Source: Neisseria animaloris
Lineage (GTDB): Bacteria; Pseudomonadota; Gammaproteobacteria; Burkholderiales; Neisseriaceae
Length of the DNA: 64,000 bases
NCBI RefSeq assembly: GCF_900637855.1
Contig: NZ_LR134440.1
Span: 2,232,001 to 2,296,000 of the forward strand
Direction: 5' to 3'
In this document: piece after piece, positions 46,930 through 56,686 of the stretch
Layout of the letters: the number at the start of each line of letters is the position of its first letter
Numbering within the stretch: the stretch's first letter is position 1
Notes under the pieces: model-generated
The model's database searches: none
What the model was told of the DNA's origin: nothing
The model's input: the letters and a program-made list of their open reading frames with translations, nothing else
Made by a program: the position numbers and the translations under genes

Positions 46930-48150
46930 TTATTCCGCTTCCGGTTCGGGCACTTGGAAAACCTGACGCAGATAGGCGAGGAAGGTGTCGTTGTCGGTCA
47001 TGGTTTTGCCGGGGCTGTCGGAAAGTTTGGCGACGGATTGGCCGTTACATTCGACCAGTTTCAGCACGATATTCAACGTGGTATGACCCAAATCATTGGT
47101 AAAGTTGGTGCCGATGCCGAAGCTGGTTTTGAAACGGTCTTTGAAATATTGGTGCAGCGCCCATGATTTGTCGATATCGAGGCCGTCTGAAAAAGTGAGC
47201 ATTTTGGTACGGCTGTCGATTTTGAGTTTTTTGTAGTGCGTATAGGCTTTTTCGCCCCAGACGTAGGGATCGCCGCTGTCGTGGCGCAGGCCGTCGAACA
47301 GCTTGGCGAAGTAAAGATCGAAATCGCGCAGGAAAGCATCCATGCCGACGACATCGGTGAGGGCGATGCCGAGGTCGCCGCGGTATTCCCGCACCCATGC
47401 TTCGAGGGCGGCTTTTTGGAAGTCGCGCAGGCGGACATCAAGCGATTGGAATGCCTGCAAAAATTCGTGTGCCATGGTGCCGATGGGGGTAATGCCGAGT
47501 TTTTTGGCCAGATAAACATTGCTGGTGCCGCGTACGATATCGGGCGCGGCGGCATGCAGGGTGCGGACGACGTGTTCCTGCCATGCCAATGTATAACGAC
47601 GGCGGGTGCCGAAATCGGAAATGAGAAAAGGCGGATCGTTGGGGTTTTGGGAACGGGCCAGCTCTTTCAGACGGCCTGCTTTGGCTTGCAGGCGGCGTTC
47701 GCCTTCTGCCAACACTTCGCGGTTTTCGAGGCGGCGGAAATACAGTTCGTTGACAATGGCGAGTATATAAATCTCGAAGAACATGGCCTGTATCATCGGG
47801 CCTTCTACTTTTATATTCAGACGGCCTGAGCCGTCGGTGCCGACTTTGACAAAGCGGCGTTTCAGTTGGAAAAGCTCCAAGTAATCGACGAAGTCGCTTT
47901 TGATGAAACGCAGGCTGCGCAAATAATCCAACTCTTCTTGGGTTAGCCGCAAAAGGCACAGCTCGTCTAGCTCGCGCTCCAAGTCTTCGCGGATTTCGGC
48001 GAGCGGATAAACGGTTTGGTCGTTGTTGCGGCAACGGAATTCATATACGCCGTGCGCTTGGGGAAATTGGTGCAGAATAACCTGCAACATGGTGAATTTG
48101 TAGAGATCGGTATCAAGCAGCGATTGGATGATGGGGGCGTGCGGTGTCAT
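46930..48150 (-). CDS. pncB: Nicotinate phosphoribosyltransferase
   Basis: 406-residue NAD-salvage enzyme (nicotinate + PRPP to nicotinate mononucleotide). [14 protein letters not shown] at the start, [40 protein letters not shown] (with the phosphorylated His region), and [14 protein letters not shown] are family motifs. A DUS within the gene (near 47183) encodes FSDGLD. Confidence 0.95.
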   Translation of the reverse strand: MTPHAPIIQSLLDTDLYKFTMLQVILHQFPQAHGVYEFRCRNNDQTVYPLAEIREDLERELDELCLLRLTQEELDYLRSLRFIKSDFVDYLELFQLKRRFVKVGTDGSGRLNIKVEGPMIQAMFFEIYILAIVNELYFRRLENREVLAEGERRLQAKAGRLKELARSQNPNDPPFLISDFGTRRRYTLAWQEHVVRTLHAAAPDIVRGTSNVYLAKKLGITPIGTMAHEFLQAFQSLDVRLRDFQKAALEAWVREYRGDLGIALTDVVGMDAFLRDFDLYFAKLFDGLRHDSGDPYVWGEKAYTHYKKLKIDSRTKMLTFSDGLDIDKSWALHQYFKDRFKTSFGIGTNFTNDLGHTTLNIVLKLVECNGQSVAKLSDSPGKTMTDNDTFLAYLRQVFQVPEPEAE

Positions 48151-48311
48151 GATAACGGTTCTTATCTTGTTGGTTGAATTGGCATTAAACCACGTTTAGG
48201 CGGTTTTGTGGCGTTTTCGTTTCAGACGGCCTGTTGCCGCACGGTGTGTAAACGGCTGTTTTAACGTTTGAATTAGCTGCCTATTGTTTGCACTGCTCCC
48301 CAACAACCCGG

Positions 48312-49349
48312 TTAATAGTTGACTTGCACGGTTACGGTATCTTTGTATTCATCGGGTTTGTAATTGGCCGAAGGAACGGTGGCGTAAATCGTATGTGTTT
48401 GAATTTGCCCGTTGCCGGTACTTCCGACTCCGTTGCCTACGGATTTTTCCGTGGCAGTATTCCCCCAAATCCGGCCGTTCATTTCCGAAGAGGAACGGAG
48501 CTGGTAAGGAATTTGGTCGGTATTGGCTGAAGGGCGGGTCGATTTCATTCTGCCTGCCCCATTGTTGTTGCCGTTCGACGGCTTCAGGCCGATGTAGTAG
48601 GGTGTGTTTTGCGTGCAGGCAACTTGTAAGTTGGTTTGTCCTGCGATATTGGTGGCATTGGCTTCTACCGCCCCTAAGTTAATATCGTTGGGAATGTTTA
48701 CCGTGCAGTTTTTCTTTATTTGGGCGGATACCTCGAAGTCGAATCTGCTGAAATTCGGCGAATTGCAGGCATTGGCGGTACCTTCTGAGGCATCTTTGTA
48801 ATACAGCGCCGTCGAACCGCCGGTAAAACGGTTGAGGTATTCTCCCGGAGGCAGGTTTTTAGGAGGGGGCAGCAACTCTGCGTAAATAGGCAGGGTAATG
48901 GATTTGGTGTAATGCGACAAAGAATAAGGAATTGTTATGACGGTATTGATGGTAGGCGTTCCATATAATGAACTGCCCCAAATGGTGTTGTGCCCCGCAT
49001 CGCTGTAAAGGTTAAAAGGAAGTTTGTTTCTGTGGCCGGAACATGAGCCGTCGGGGCACATGTGGCGCGGGGTGATATCTCTTGCAGATACTGCTTTGCC
49101 ACCGTCTACGGCCAAGCAGATATTGAAACTTTGGCTGGTCAGCCATGCCGTTCTGGTGCAGGTAACGGTTATGTTGGCCCGAGTAGCTACGCGACCCGGG
49201 TTGAGGATATCAATGGTGCCGAAATTTATCGGTTCCATTTCTGCGACGCACTCGGCGTTGGCCGGCTGCATCGATAGAAGCATTAGAAAGCAAGCGGCAG
49301 AGATTGCAAGTTGTGATGTAGCACGGATTGATTTTTTTATTGTGTACAT
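48312..49349 (-). CDS. Archaic chaperone-usher pilus tip protein (two spore-coat-U domains, CsuE-like)
   Basis: 345 residues. Signal peptide about 1-30 (ends ANA). Two SCPU domains: the first from CVAEMEPINFGTIDI (about 32-180), the second from CTVNIPNDINLGAVEANATNIAG to the terminal KDTVTVQVNY. Two-domain SCPU proteins such as Acinetobacter CsuE form the adhesive pilus tip. ATG 49349 lies inside the end of the usher gene (13-base overlap), indicating translational coupling. Last gene of the operon. Confidence 0.85.
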   Translation of the reverse strand: MYTIKKSIRATSQLAISAACFLMLLSMQPANAECVAEMEPINFGTIDILNPGRVATRANITVTCTRTAWLTSQSFNICLAVDGGKAVSARDITPRHMCPDGSCSGHRNKLPFNLYSDAGHNTIWGSSLYGTPTINTVITIPYSLSHYTKSITLPIYAELLPPPKNLPPGEYLNRFTGGSTALYYKDASEGTANACNSPNFSRFDFEVSAQIKKNCTVNIPNDINLGAVEANATNIAGQTNLQVACTQNTPYYIGLKPSNGNNNGAGRMKSTRPSANTDQIPYQLRSSSEMNGRIWGNTATEKSVGNGVGSTGNGQIQTHTIYATVPSANYKPDEYKDTVTVQVNY

Positions 49350-51850
49350 ATTGTTTCGCCTAAATCTGGGAGGCCGTCTGAAGATGACGGTTTCTGGTAT
49401 TTCAAAGTAAACCGGCAATTGCCGTTGTTTTCGGGGAAGATGACGGTAAACCGATTATTGCCGGCTGTCAGATGGTCAATGAAGGTTTTGCCTTCAAAGC
49501 CGACTACCGCAACAGGTGTGCCGTTTTCCGAAATGATGCTGCTGCCGCCCGGTATCAGTTGGCCTTGTCCGTCTTTTAGGGTTAACGAAGCTGCATGCAT
49601 ACGGTTTAATTTGAAATTGACTGTAACACCCGAGCGTTCGGACGGTACGGCCTGTATCCGGGCTCGGTCGGCCTGTATATCCAAAGGCAGATCGGTAATA
49701 TCGATATCGAGATTGTTTTTTTGAAATGCCAACAGGTTGGGAACCAGTAACAGCCCTCTACGGTCGGTTGCGCCTACTTTGTTATTGGCCAACGATACCG
49801 GCACGTCGGCAATACCGTCGGTGCTGACTACGGCAAAACTTTCGTTAATTGTGCGGGTGGCAAACAAACCGTTACGCATCAGTACCAAACCGCCGTTCCA
49901 TCCGGCATCCCAGTTGGTCAGCCCTTTAGTGTGGTAAACGCTAACCCTACCGTCGCCATATTGGGTGTTGTGGCCGAGATAGCCGTTGATATGGTCTTTA
50001 TCGGCACCTTTCGCATGGGTTTGTTTCTGCCAGCCTACGTGCCAAGTGGTGCTACCCAAGCCGCTGCCGGATTTACCCAGCGACAAGCGGTAGTTATTGC
50101 TGCGATCGTTATTCTGATTGGCGGCAACGGTTGCCGAATAGCCTTTATCCAAACTCATTGACGCACCCGCATGGATACTTCGTTGCTTGGTATGGTTGAA
50201 ATTGTTGCTGACGCTTAAAAACAGACTGCTTTTTTGTCCCAGATTACGATGCCAACTTAACACGCCGATTTTGTCGGCTTCTTCGTTTTTTTGATAGCGG
50301 CTGTGCAGATACGATAGATTAAACGAACCCCAAAGATTGCTGTTCACTCCGAGAGAAGCAGATGCGGTGCGGGTAGCCGTTCCTTCGGGACGGTAGGTCG
50401 AAGGATTGGCAATAACGCCCACGCCGGTAAAGCGGTCATCCGTGCGGCTCCATCCGGCACCAAACGATAAACCGCGTTTTTGCGTGCTGAAAGAAATGCT
50501 GGTTTGCCGGCCTTTGTTTTCTTGATAGCTGCTTCGGGCATAGCTCGCATTCATCTGTCCCAAAGAACCCAAAACGGTGCTGGCGGCTAAACCTGCCTGA
50601 TAATGGCCTCCGCCCCCTTCCGCGTGTATTTGTGCGGTCAAATAATGGTTGATGCCGTAGCGGAATGTTCCGCTGCCCACTAAATTTTTGCCGTAATTGA
50701 ACGATTGTTTCCCATATTGGCGGCGCAGGTAGCCGGCTTCAAGCGACCATTCTTTCAATCCTTTTGCGAGCATGCCGCTGCCGCCGTACAGCGGCATATC
50801 AACAACAACCGTCCGTCCCAAAATATCGGTTGTGATGATCCGCGCCGTACTGCTGCCGCTGATGGTGGGAGGTAAAATGATTTCATATTGTCCGGCCGAC
50901 ACTTGTCGGCTGTATTGTTTCACGCCGTTTAAATATAAATCTACTGTGCCGGGTAGGGTGGTTTCGCCCAAATACGAACGCAACGGTGCGGTGTTGCGCC
51001 AAGGTTGGAGCGTATAAGTGTGTTCCAGCTTAATACCGCCGATACGCGAGCTTCCTCCTCCCCCTAACTGGCTGGTAAGCAGATCCCCTGCAGTTAGGGC
51101 TAAACCTTGCTCCGGCCAAACACTGCGCCAGTAAGTATCCAAGCGTATATTGTTGCGTTGAGCCGAGCTGCTTTGAGATGCGCCGCGCTGCCAATATTGA
51201 TTGTGGCTTAAATAGCCTGCGGGAGTTGCCAAACGGGTTTCCGTTAAAAGGGCTTGATTCAGACGGCCTTCTCCGTTGCGGGATAGGTTGAAATCATAAT
51301 TAAATATACCGGCAAAATCTGAACGGACGGTAGTGTATGCGGATTCTCCGTCGGGTTTGATGTGTGAGATCGGAAGATTCAGCCATGCCAGAGGGGCGGT
51401 GAAAGACAATGCCTGTCGGGCGGCATCATATTCGGTGTTTAATTCGGCAATGCTTTCCAGCGCCAGCCAAGACTGCAATTCGGTAACCGTTTGCTCTGTT
51501 GAATTTGAAAAGCCGTTATCACCATTTGCAGCAATAGTCTCCGAGGCCGTCTGAAGCACGGAGGCATCGGCACGGCGGGCTTGAGTTAATGTTTCAGACG
51601 GCACGTAGATACCGAGCGCAGCCAATGTTTCGACTTGTGCAAAAATACGTCCGTTATGTTCCATGAATTTAAACAGGCCGTCTGAATGGGTGCCGTTTAC
51701 CGCCACTTGAGGGTAAACGGGCAACCATTCGGCCGAAAACGCCGTTGGTTTTGGAAAGTCGGGTTGTGCCGATACTTGCGCTGGATAAAAACATAATAAT
51801 ATGCTGGCAGCTATCCGATTGATTGAGGAAGAAATTTTAATTCCCCGCAA
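49337..51850 (-). CDS. Archaic chaperone-usher pathway outer-membrane usher (CsuD-like)
   Basis: 837 residues. Signal peptide about 1-28 (ends VSA), N-terminal domain, a 24-strand-type barrel core with NGVKQYSRQVSAGQYEIILPP and a plug-like segment near residues 290-370, and C-terminal domains ending with the conserved CRFTLKYQKP. It threads pilus subunits across the outer membrane. The start codon is TTG (51850), 6 bases after a strong GGAGG (51857-51861), inside the end of the chaperone gene. Four or more DUS-like sites occur within the gene. Confidence 0.9.
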   Translation of the reverse strand: MRGIKISSSINRIAASILLCFYPAQVSAQPDFPKPTAFSAEWLPVYPQVAVNGTHSDGLFKFMEHNGRIFAQVETLAALGIYVPSETLTQARRADASVLQTASETIAANGDNGFSNSTEQTVTELQSWLALESIAELNTEYDAARQALSFTAPLAWLNLPISHIKPDGESAYTTVRSDFAGIFNYDFNLSRNGEGRLNQALLTETRLATPAGYLSHNQYWQRGASQSSSAQRNNIRLDTYWRSVWPEQGLALTAGDLLTSQLGGGGSSRIGGIKLEHTYTLQPWRNTAPLRSYLGETTLPGTVDLYLNGVKQYSRQVSAGQYEIILPPTISGSSTARIITTDILGRTVVVDMPLYGGSGMLAKGLKEWSLEAGYLRRQYGKQSFNYGKNLVGSGTFRYGINHYLTAQIHAEGGGGHYQAGLAASTVLGSLGQMNASYARSSYQENKGRQTSISFSTQKRGLSFGAGWSRTDDRFTGVGVIANPSTYRPEGTATRTASASLGVNSNLWGSFNLSYLHSRYQKNEEADKIGVLSWHRNLGQKSSLFLSVSNNFNHTKQRSIHAGASMSLDKGYSATVAANQNNDRSNNYRLSLGKSGSGLGSTTWHVGWQKQTHAKGADKDHINGYLGHNTQYGDGRVSVYHTKGLTNWDAGWNGGLVLMRNGLFATRTINESFAVVSTDGIADVPVSLANNKVGATDRRGLLLVPNLLAFQKNNLDIDITDLPLDIQADRARIQAVPSERSGVTVNFKLNRMHAASLTLKDGQGQLIPGGSSIISENGTPVAVVGFEGKTFIDHLTAGNNRFTVIFPENNGNCRFTLKYQKPSSSDGLPDLGETICTQ

Positions 51851-52574
51851 ACCGAACCTCCGGAAGAGTCTGCTGCCCGTTTACCGTAACGGACAAGGTG
51901 CCTTTGCGTAGTGTGGACGGGGAAACATCTAGCGTGGTTTGCCATTTTTTCCCCGGCAGCACATATCCTGCCAAGCCGTTAACCAAGCTCAGTTTGTTTT
52001 TTTCTGTGGCCGTCTGAAAAGTGATATTGCTCAATTGCGCGTGAGCAAAACCTACATTCTGTACCGTTAGCAGGGCCTTGCCGTTTTTTGCACTTTGAAT
52101 TTGCCACTGTAATTGGGTTTCGGGGTTTTCTGTCTGGTTCAAAAACAAAGGCACTGAATAGCGCAAAACGAATTGCAGGCCGTTTTTCGGCTTTTTCTCG
52201 GGAGCGGGTAATTCGTCAACAACCAGCCGGTATGCTTCTTCCGCAGAACCGGCGGGTTGTGTTCGAATAATACGGAATTGCTGCACACCTCCGGCAGAAA
52301 GTTTGACCATAGGAGGGCTGGCGACAACTGTGGTGCTGGGGGTTAATATGTTTTCGCCTTTTTCATCCTGTTCCCATCGAAACACCCGCACTTGTGCCGT
52401 CAGAGGTCCTTTACCCGTATTACTCAGTGTAAAAATACCTGCCCGCTGTTTTGCGGGCAGAGACAGGCTGGTAGGGCTGATTTGCAAACCGGCAGCATGG
52501 CTGAATAACGAAGCCGCTCCCATGGTTATCCCCAATAAGAGAGGAAGGGATTTGTTTTTTAAATACATACGCAT
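51837..52574 (-). CDS. Periplasmic pilus chaperone (CsuC-like)
   Basis: 245 residues. Signal peptide about 1-27 (ends SHA). Two Ig-like domains: GLQISPTSLSLPAKQRAGIFTLSNTG and QQFRIIRTQPAGSAEEAYRLVVDELP with the conserved Arg/Lys anchoring region, and NVGFAHAQLSNITF. It donates a strand to subunits in the periplasm. Start could be ATG 52574 or ATG 52568; neither has a strong Shine-Dalgarno. Confidence 0.88.
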   Translation of the reverse strand: MRMYLKNKSLPLLLGITMGAASLFSHAAGLQISPTSLSLPAKQRAGIFTLSNTGKGPLTAQVRVFRWEQDEKGENILTPSTTVVASPPMVKLSAGGVQQFRIIRTQPAGSAEEAYRLVVDELPAPEKKPKNGLQFVLRYSVPLFLNQTENPETQLQWQIQSAKNGKALLTVQNVGFAHAQLSNITFQTATEKNKLSLVNGLAGYVLPGKKWQTTLDVSPSTLRKGTLSVTVNGQQTLPEVRFAGN

Positions 52575-52612
52575 ACCGGATTAATGTGTTTTGAGTTGAT
52601 TTTTAGGTGGAA

Positions 52613-53200
52613 TTAGTAATGAACAGTAACATTGACACGGTCGCTGTAACGGCCGGCAGTTTTATCTAATTCTGTACCGAGCACACGTCCATAGACAGGA
52701 TGTTTGATTGTAGTAGCGATACCTTGACCAGAACCGCTTAAAGTATTGGATCCCTGCTGATTGCCCCACACCTCTCTACGGGCATTATCTTTATACAAGG
52801 TATAAGCAATTTGATCGCTTGCAGCAGCAGTACCGCCTAACCCTTTCATGTTACCAGCACCTGCATTGTCACTTGTGCTTTCAGGAGTTAATGCTATTTG
52901 ATAAGGGGTTCCTTTAGAACAACGTACTTGAATACCTTCGTTGGAACCTGCAATACTTTGTTTATCGACCTCAGTTTTATGATTAGATGCATATTCTCCA
53001 AAGTTAATATCTGCACCAGCAGAAGGAGAGGAGTTTTCTAGACTAGGTGCGCCTCCTGTGCTGGTAGTTACTTCACAAACCGGCAAAATACGGATAGTGA
53101 CGTGGAAATCAGCACTTTGAGTTGCAGCTATGGCTGCGCCTGAGCACAATGATGCGGCCATGATGGAAGTGAGGGTAGAAAGTTTTTTCACCGTATGCAT
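52613..53200 (-). CDS. Spore-coat-U domain pilus shaft subunit (CsuA/B-like)
   Basis: 195 residues. Signal peptide about 1-25 (ends AIA), then one SCPU domain: CEVTTSTGG, INFGEYASNHK, GIQVRCSKGTPYQIAL, a G-rich loop, IAYTLYKD and terminal YSDRVNVTVHY. It should be the major shaft subunit, completed by donor-strand exchange. AGGAAAA upstream of ATG 53200. It is first in the four-gene operon, the position for the most abundant product. Confidence 0.87.
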   Translation of the reverse strand: MHTVKKLSTLTSIMAASLCSGAAIAATQSADFHVTIRILPVCEVTTSTGGAPSLENSSPSAGADINFGEYASNHKTEVDKQSIAGSNEGIQVRCSKGTPYQIALTPESTSDNAGAGNMKGLGGTAAASDQIAYTLYKDNARREVWGNQQGSNTLSGSGQGIATTIKHPVYGRVLGTELDKTAGRYSDRVNVTVHY

Positions 53201-53264
53201 GTTAAATTTTCCTTGTTATTTATTGGAATTTAAAATAATTAGATGTACTTGAGTTGACCTATGG

Positions 53265-53470
53265 CTATGAGAGACGGTCGTTACCGTTGTTTTCCCAAAA
53301 ACAGTAATATGTTTTGACCTGCTCAAAATGATAGGCATCGTTGGGTACACCTGGATTAAAACCGCTTTTATCGTTTTCAGCCTTTTGAATCTTTAATTTA
53401 CCCGTTAAAATATTCCAAATGGATAAAAATATAATAAAAACAGTTATTTATAAAGCCTCGCTATTATCAT
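53265..53470 (-). pseudogene. Possible small membrane protein gene with one-base deletion
   Basis: From ATG 53470 the frame reads MIIARLYK and stops; adding one A after AAA lets it continue as ITVFIIFLSIWNILTG (hydrophobic) and a polar tail ending in ENNGNDRLS with a TAG at 53265. The result would be 68 residues: an N-terminal transmembrane helix and a short soluble part. The length (206 bases) is one short of a whole number of codons. No family recognised. It may be a decayed gene, a sequencing slip or chance. Confidence 0.35.
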
Positions 53471-53588
53471 TTTATTTACAAAAAATATCAAATTGTTTAC
53501 TGTTTCTTTCGTTTTTTTGTTGGAAGTTAGTTGCACCCTAAACATATAGATGAAGAGGCTTTGTTTTTGAAAGATGTCAAAGTGATGT

Positions 53589-53630
53589 GTCGATACGGCT
53601 GTCTTGATAAATCAAGACAGCCGTGTCGAT
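53589..53630. repeat. Long hairpin downstream of scpA
   Basis: Arms of 20 bases (left ending GGCTGTCTTGAT, right starting ATCAAGACAGCC) with a 2-base AA loop and only two non-Watson-Crick positions. It has no T-run, so it is not a typical terminator, though it could end scpA transcription or protect its mRNA. It is not DUS-based. Confidence 0.7.
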
Positions 53631-53719
53631 AGATATTTCACATGCTTTAGCGGAGATTTTTCAACTGGCAGACTTAGCAGGCACGGTTTGAATATTGTTT
53701 GAATGCCCGCTTACTCAGT

Positions 53720-54562
53720 TTATTGATATTCAGATGATTCGGCTGTTTCCAGCTCGTCGTTTTTAACGTGTATTTCAATCTCGGCAAAATTCTCGGGCTG
53801 AATAATGCGTACCAAGCCTTCTTTTGCCAATTCCAGCAAAGCGATAAAGTTGACCACCACATAAGCGATGCCCTGTTCAGGATGGAACAGCTCGGAAAAA
53901 CGGCATTGCCCGTGTTCGTTCAGGCGGCGCAAGATGCTGCTCATTTGGGCGCGCACCGAAATCGCTTCCTGTACCACGGCATGGCTGCGGGTATGTTTGG
54001 CGCGGGAAAGGATGTTCAGCCATGCTTGCGTGAGATCGGCAACGTGTACGTCGGGCAGTTTGGCTTCAACCGCGATTTCCAGCGGCAGGTAAGCCCATGC
54101 AAAATCGCGTCCGGCGCGGGGCAGGGCATCCAAACCGGCGGCGGCGAGCTTCATTTGTTCGTAAGCCAGCAGGCGGCGCACCAATTCGGCGCGCGGGTCG
54201 GCTTCTTCGCCTTCTTCGATGCCGGCCGGTTGCGGCAGCAGCAGGCGCGATTTAATTTCAATCAGCACCGCCGCCATCAGCAGATATTCCGCAGCCAAAT
54301 CAAACTGATAAGCCTCCATTTGGGCGATATAGTGCAGATATTGCTCGGTGATTTTTATCATCGGAATATCCAGCACATCGATATTCTGCTTGCGGATCAG
54401 GTAAAGCAGCAAATCCAGCGGCCCTTGAAAGCTGTGTAGCACCACCTTGAGCGCATCGGGCGGGATAAACAAATCCTGCGGCACGTCGGTAACGGGCTGG
54501 CCGAAAATCCATGCGACGGCGTTTTCAGACGGCCTGTTGGTGTGTTCGGCTGTCGAAGTCAT
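53720..54562 (-). CDS. scpA: Segregation and condensation protein A
   Basis: 280-residue kleisin of the bacterial SMC complex. VVLHSFQGPLDLLLYLIRKQNIDVLDIPMIKITEQYL (about residues 35-72) is the N-terminal SMC-neck-binding region; LAAEYLLMAAVLIEIKSRLLLP follows; a winged-helix end is near 210-265. scpB is not adjacent. Start overlaps the tcdA stop by 4 bases. Confidence 0.92.
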   Translation of the reverse strand: MTSTAEHTNRPSENAVAWIFGQPVTDVPQDLFIPPDALKVVLHSFQGPLDLLLYLIRKQNIDVLDIPMIKITEQYLHYIAQMEAYQFDLAAEYLLMAAVLIEIKSRLLLPQPAGIEEGEEADPRAELVRRLLAYEQMKLAAAGLDALPRAGRDFAWAYLPLEIAVEAKLPDVHVADLTQAWLNILSRAKHTRSHAVVQEAISVRAQMSSILRRLNEHGQCRFSELFHPEQGIAYVVVNFIALLELAKEGLVRIIQPENFAEIEIHVKNDELETAESSEYQ

Positions 54563-55335
54563 TTCCGATTACCTATATGGTCGATAGCTGCCTGCGCACA
54601 ATACAGGCCGAATGATGCGGTAACCAACATGCTCGCGCCGTAACCCGCGCAGGACAATCCTTGCGGGGCGGCATCGGCGGCGCAGGCTTCGCCCGATTGC
54701 GGCGGGGTGATGTTTTCGGTGGAAAACACGCAGGGTACGTTCATTTTGGCTTTGGTGTCGCGGGAAAAGCCGTAGCGTTTGCGTAGGGTGTAGCGCAGGT
54801 TGGCGAGCAGCGGGTCGTGGGTTACGCGGCTCAAATCGGCCGTTTGAATCAGCGCGGGGTTTTTCTGTCCGCCGGCACCGCCGCTGAGGATAAAAGGTTG
54901 TTTATGTTGGACGAAATAGGCCGCCATTGCTGATTTTACGCGCACTTGGTCGATGGCGTCGATCACAAAATCGAAAGGCCGTCTGAACAGTTCGTCGAGG
55001 TTTTCTTCGGTAACGAAGTCTTCGATTTCGGTTACTTGGCAGGCGGGGTTGATTTGCAGGATACGTTCGTGCAGCGAGCTGACTTTGGCTTTGCCGAATT
55101 CGGAAGTCAGCGCGGGAAGCTGGCGGTTGACGTTGGATTCGGCCACGTTGTCCAAATCAATCAAGGTCAGACGGCCGATGCCGGTGCGTGCGAGTGCTTC
55201 TACCGCCCAAGAGCCGACACCGCCGACGCCCACCACGCACACATGCGCCCGACTGAAATGTTGCAGGGCTTTGGTGCCATACAGGCGGGCAATGCCGCCG
55301 AAGCGGCGTGAAGAGACGGAAGCGGGGCGGGACAT
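54559..55335 (-). CDS. tcdA: tRNA threonylcarbamoyladenosine dehydratase
   Basis: 258-residue E1-like enzyme that cyclises t6A37 in tRNA to ct6A using ATP. RRFGGIARLYG at the start, the ATP-binding VGVGGVGSWAVEALARTGIG, LIDLDNVAESNVNRQ and DAIDQVRVKSAM match TcdA (CsdL). ATG 55335 is preferred over an extension to 55359. Confidence 0.92.
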   Translation of the reverse strand: MSRPASVSSRRFGGIARLYGTKALQHFSRAHVCVVGVGGVGSWAVEALARTGIGRLTLIDLDNVAESNVNRQLPALTSEFGKAKVSSLHERILQINPACQVTEIEDFVTEENLDELFRRPFDFVIDAIDQVRVKSAMAAYFVQHKQPFILSGGAGGQKNPALIQTADLSRVTHDPLLANLRYTLRKRYGFSRDTKAKMNVPCVFSTENITPPQSGEACAADAAPQGLSCAGYGASMLVTASFGLYCAQAAIDHIGNRK

Positions 55336-55475
55336 AAACAGTGCCTTGTGATAAATCAAAATTCAACAAAAAAACGCTGGCAAAACAGCGCAGGAGTATT
55401 ATACTGCAAGCTCATTAATGAATCACATTTCACACAACAGGCCGGTAGGTTCCGGTGATGGGAAAGGAGAAGACG

Positions 55476-55940
55476 ATGTACAAACATTTAGTGGTTGCCG
55501 TTGACGGCAGTGCTACTGCGCTGAACGCTTTGCAGCATGCTTCCGAGTTGGCGCGGATGGGTAGTGCGCAACTGACTCTGGTACATGTGGCCAATCCTGC
55601 CGAATACATGGCGCTGGCTCCCGAATTCCTGCAACACGAAAGTTATGAAGCCGCCGCCATCGCGCAGGGTAACGAGGTGTTGGAATTTGCGGAAAAAAGC
55701 GCGAAGGAAAAAGGCGTTGCCAATGTAGCCAAGCATTTGCTGGTGGCTAATAAAGGCGCACGTGAAATGGCTCAGGACTTAGTAGATTACGCTGATGAGC
55801 AGGGTGCCGATCTTTTGGTGCTCGGCACGCACGGCCGTAGCGGTTTGATGCACCTTTTGATGGGCAGCTTTGCCGAAACCGTGATGCGCCAAAGCCATTT
55901 GCCGCTGTTAGTGATTCGCAGCGTATCCGAAGAAGAATAA
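55476..55940 (+). CDS. Universal stress protein (UspA family)
   Basis: 154 residues. YKHLVVAVDGSATALNAL at the start and the nucleotide-binding GTHGRSGLMHLLMGSFAETVMRQSHLPLLVI end (G-x2-G-x9-G-S type), so probably ATP-binding. GGAGAAG precedes ATG 55476. Confidence 0.92.
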   Translation: MYKHLVVAVDGSATALNALQHASELARMGSAQLTLVHVANPAEYMALAPEFLQHESYEAAAIAQGNEVLEFAEKSAKEKGVANVAKHLLVANKGAREMAQDLVDYADEQGADLLVLGTHGRSGLMHLLMGSFAETVMRQSHLPLLVIRSVSEEE

Positions 55941-56155
55941 GTTATCGTTTGAAATAAAAACGGGCCGTTTGGAAAATATCATTAGCATGTTTTCAGACGG
56001 CCTTTTTTAATGTTGTCTGATAAAAGCGTATCGAGGTTTGGAGTTTGTCTGAATCGAGAGGAGGGAAGTTGGTTTTCTGTATACAAACCAAGCTGCCGAT
56101 GCGGTTCCGACAGGCTGCGGGCTTATTTTTCGTTGTGTTTTTTAAGGAAACTGCC

Positions 56156-56686
56156 ATGAAGAAAGAAGCACTGTTTGTTGTGATTGCCGGGTTGTTGAGT
56201 GTTCATTTTGCCGTTGCCGCGCCGCCGACACCTACCCAAACGGATAAAACACCGGTGGATAGAAGCGTACAGGTTTATAAAAAAAGCAAGCTGATGCAGT
56301 GGAACCGCGAGAAAGCAGGCGGTGGCGAGGGGCCTTTGTTGGGTGAATTTGCCTATACGCGCCATCAAACAGACGATCAGGACGCGTTTAGGGAGGCCGG
56401 TTGGCTGACTTTGCCCAAGGGTGCATCCATCGGGCTGCATAAGCATATAGATAATGAAGACGTTTATATTATCGTGTCGGGAAAAGGGCTGTTTACCGAT
56501 TCGAATAACAAAGAAACCCGCGTAGGGCCGGGAGATATTACGATTGCCCGTCCGGGACAGAGCCATGCTTTAAAAAATATAGGCAGCAAACCGTTGGTGT
56601 TTATCAATGTGGTTGCCCAGCGCGCACCTTCTGCGGTTAACCCTGCTGCAGGTAAAGTTGCACCGGTAAAAGAGCAGGCTAAGTAG
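56156..56686 (+). CDS. Exported cupin-domain protein
   Basis: 176 residues. Signal peptide about 1-21 (ending AVAA). A single cupin fold follows: SIGLHKHIDNEDVYIIVSGKG and VGPGDITIARPGQSHALKN, with the His-x-His, Glu and later His that bind metal. The C-terminal tail is Pro/Lys-rich. Substrate unknown; an envelope or sugar-binding role is a guess. Confidence 0.78.
   Translation: MKKEALFVVIAGLLSVHFAVAAPPTPTQTDKTPVDRSVQVYKKSKLMQWNREKAGGGEGPLLGEFAYTRHQTDDQDAFREAGWLTLPKGASIGLHKHIDNEDVYIIVSGKGLFTDSNNKETRVGPGDITIARPGQSHALKNIGSKPLVFINVVAQRAPSAVNPAAGKVAPVKEQAK

Larger units (their letters stand above)
53201..53719. other. AT-rich region upstream of the pilus operon
   Basis: 519 bases between scpA and the pilus operon, both leftward. 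Contents: the pilus promoter region, a possible frameshifted small gene (53265-53470) and a long perfect-like hairpin (53589-53630). No DUS was seen in it. Confidence 0.5.
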
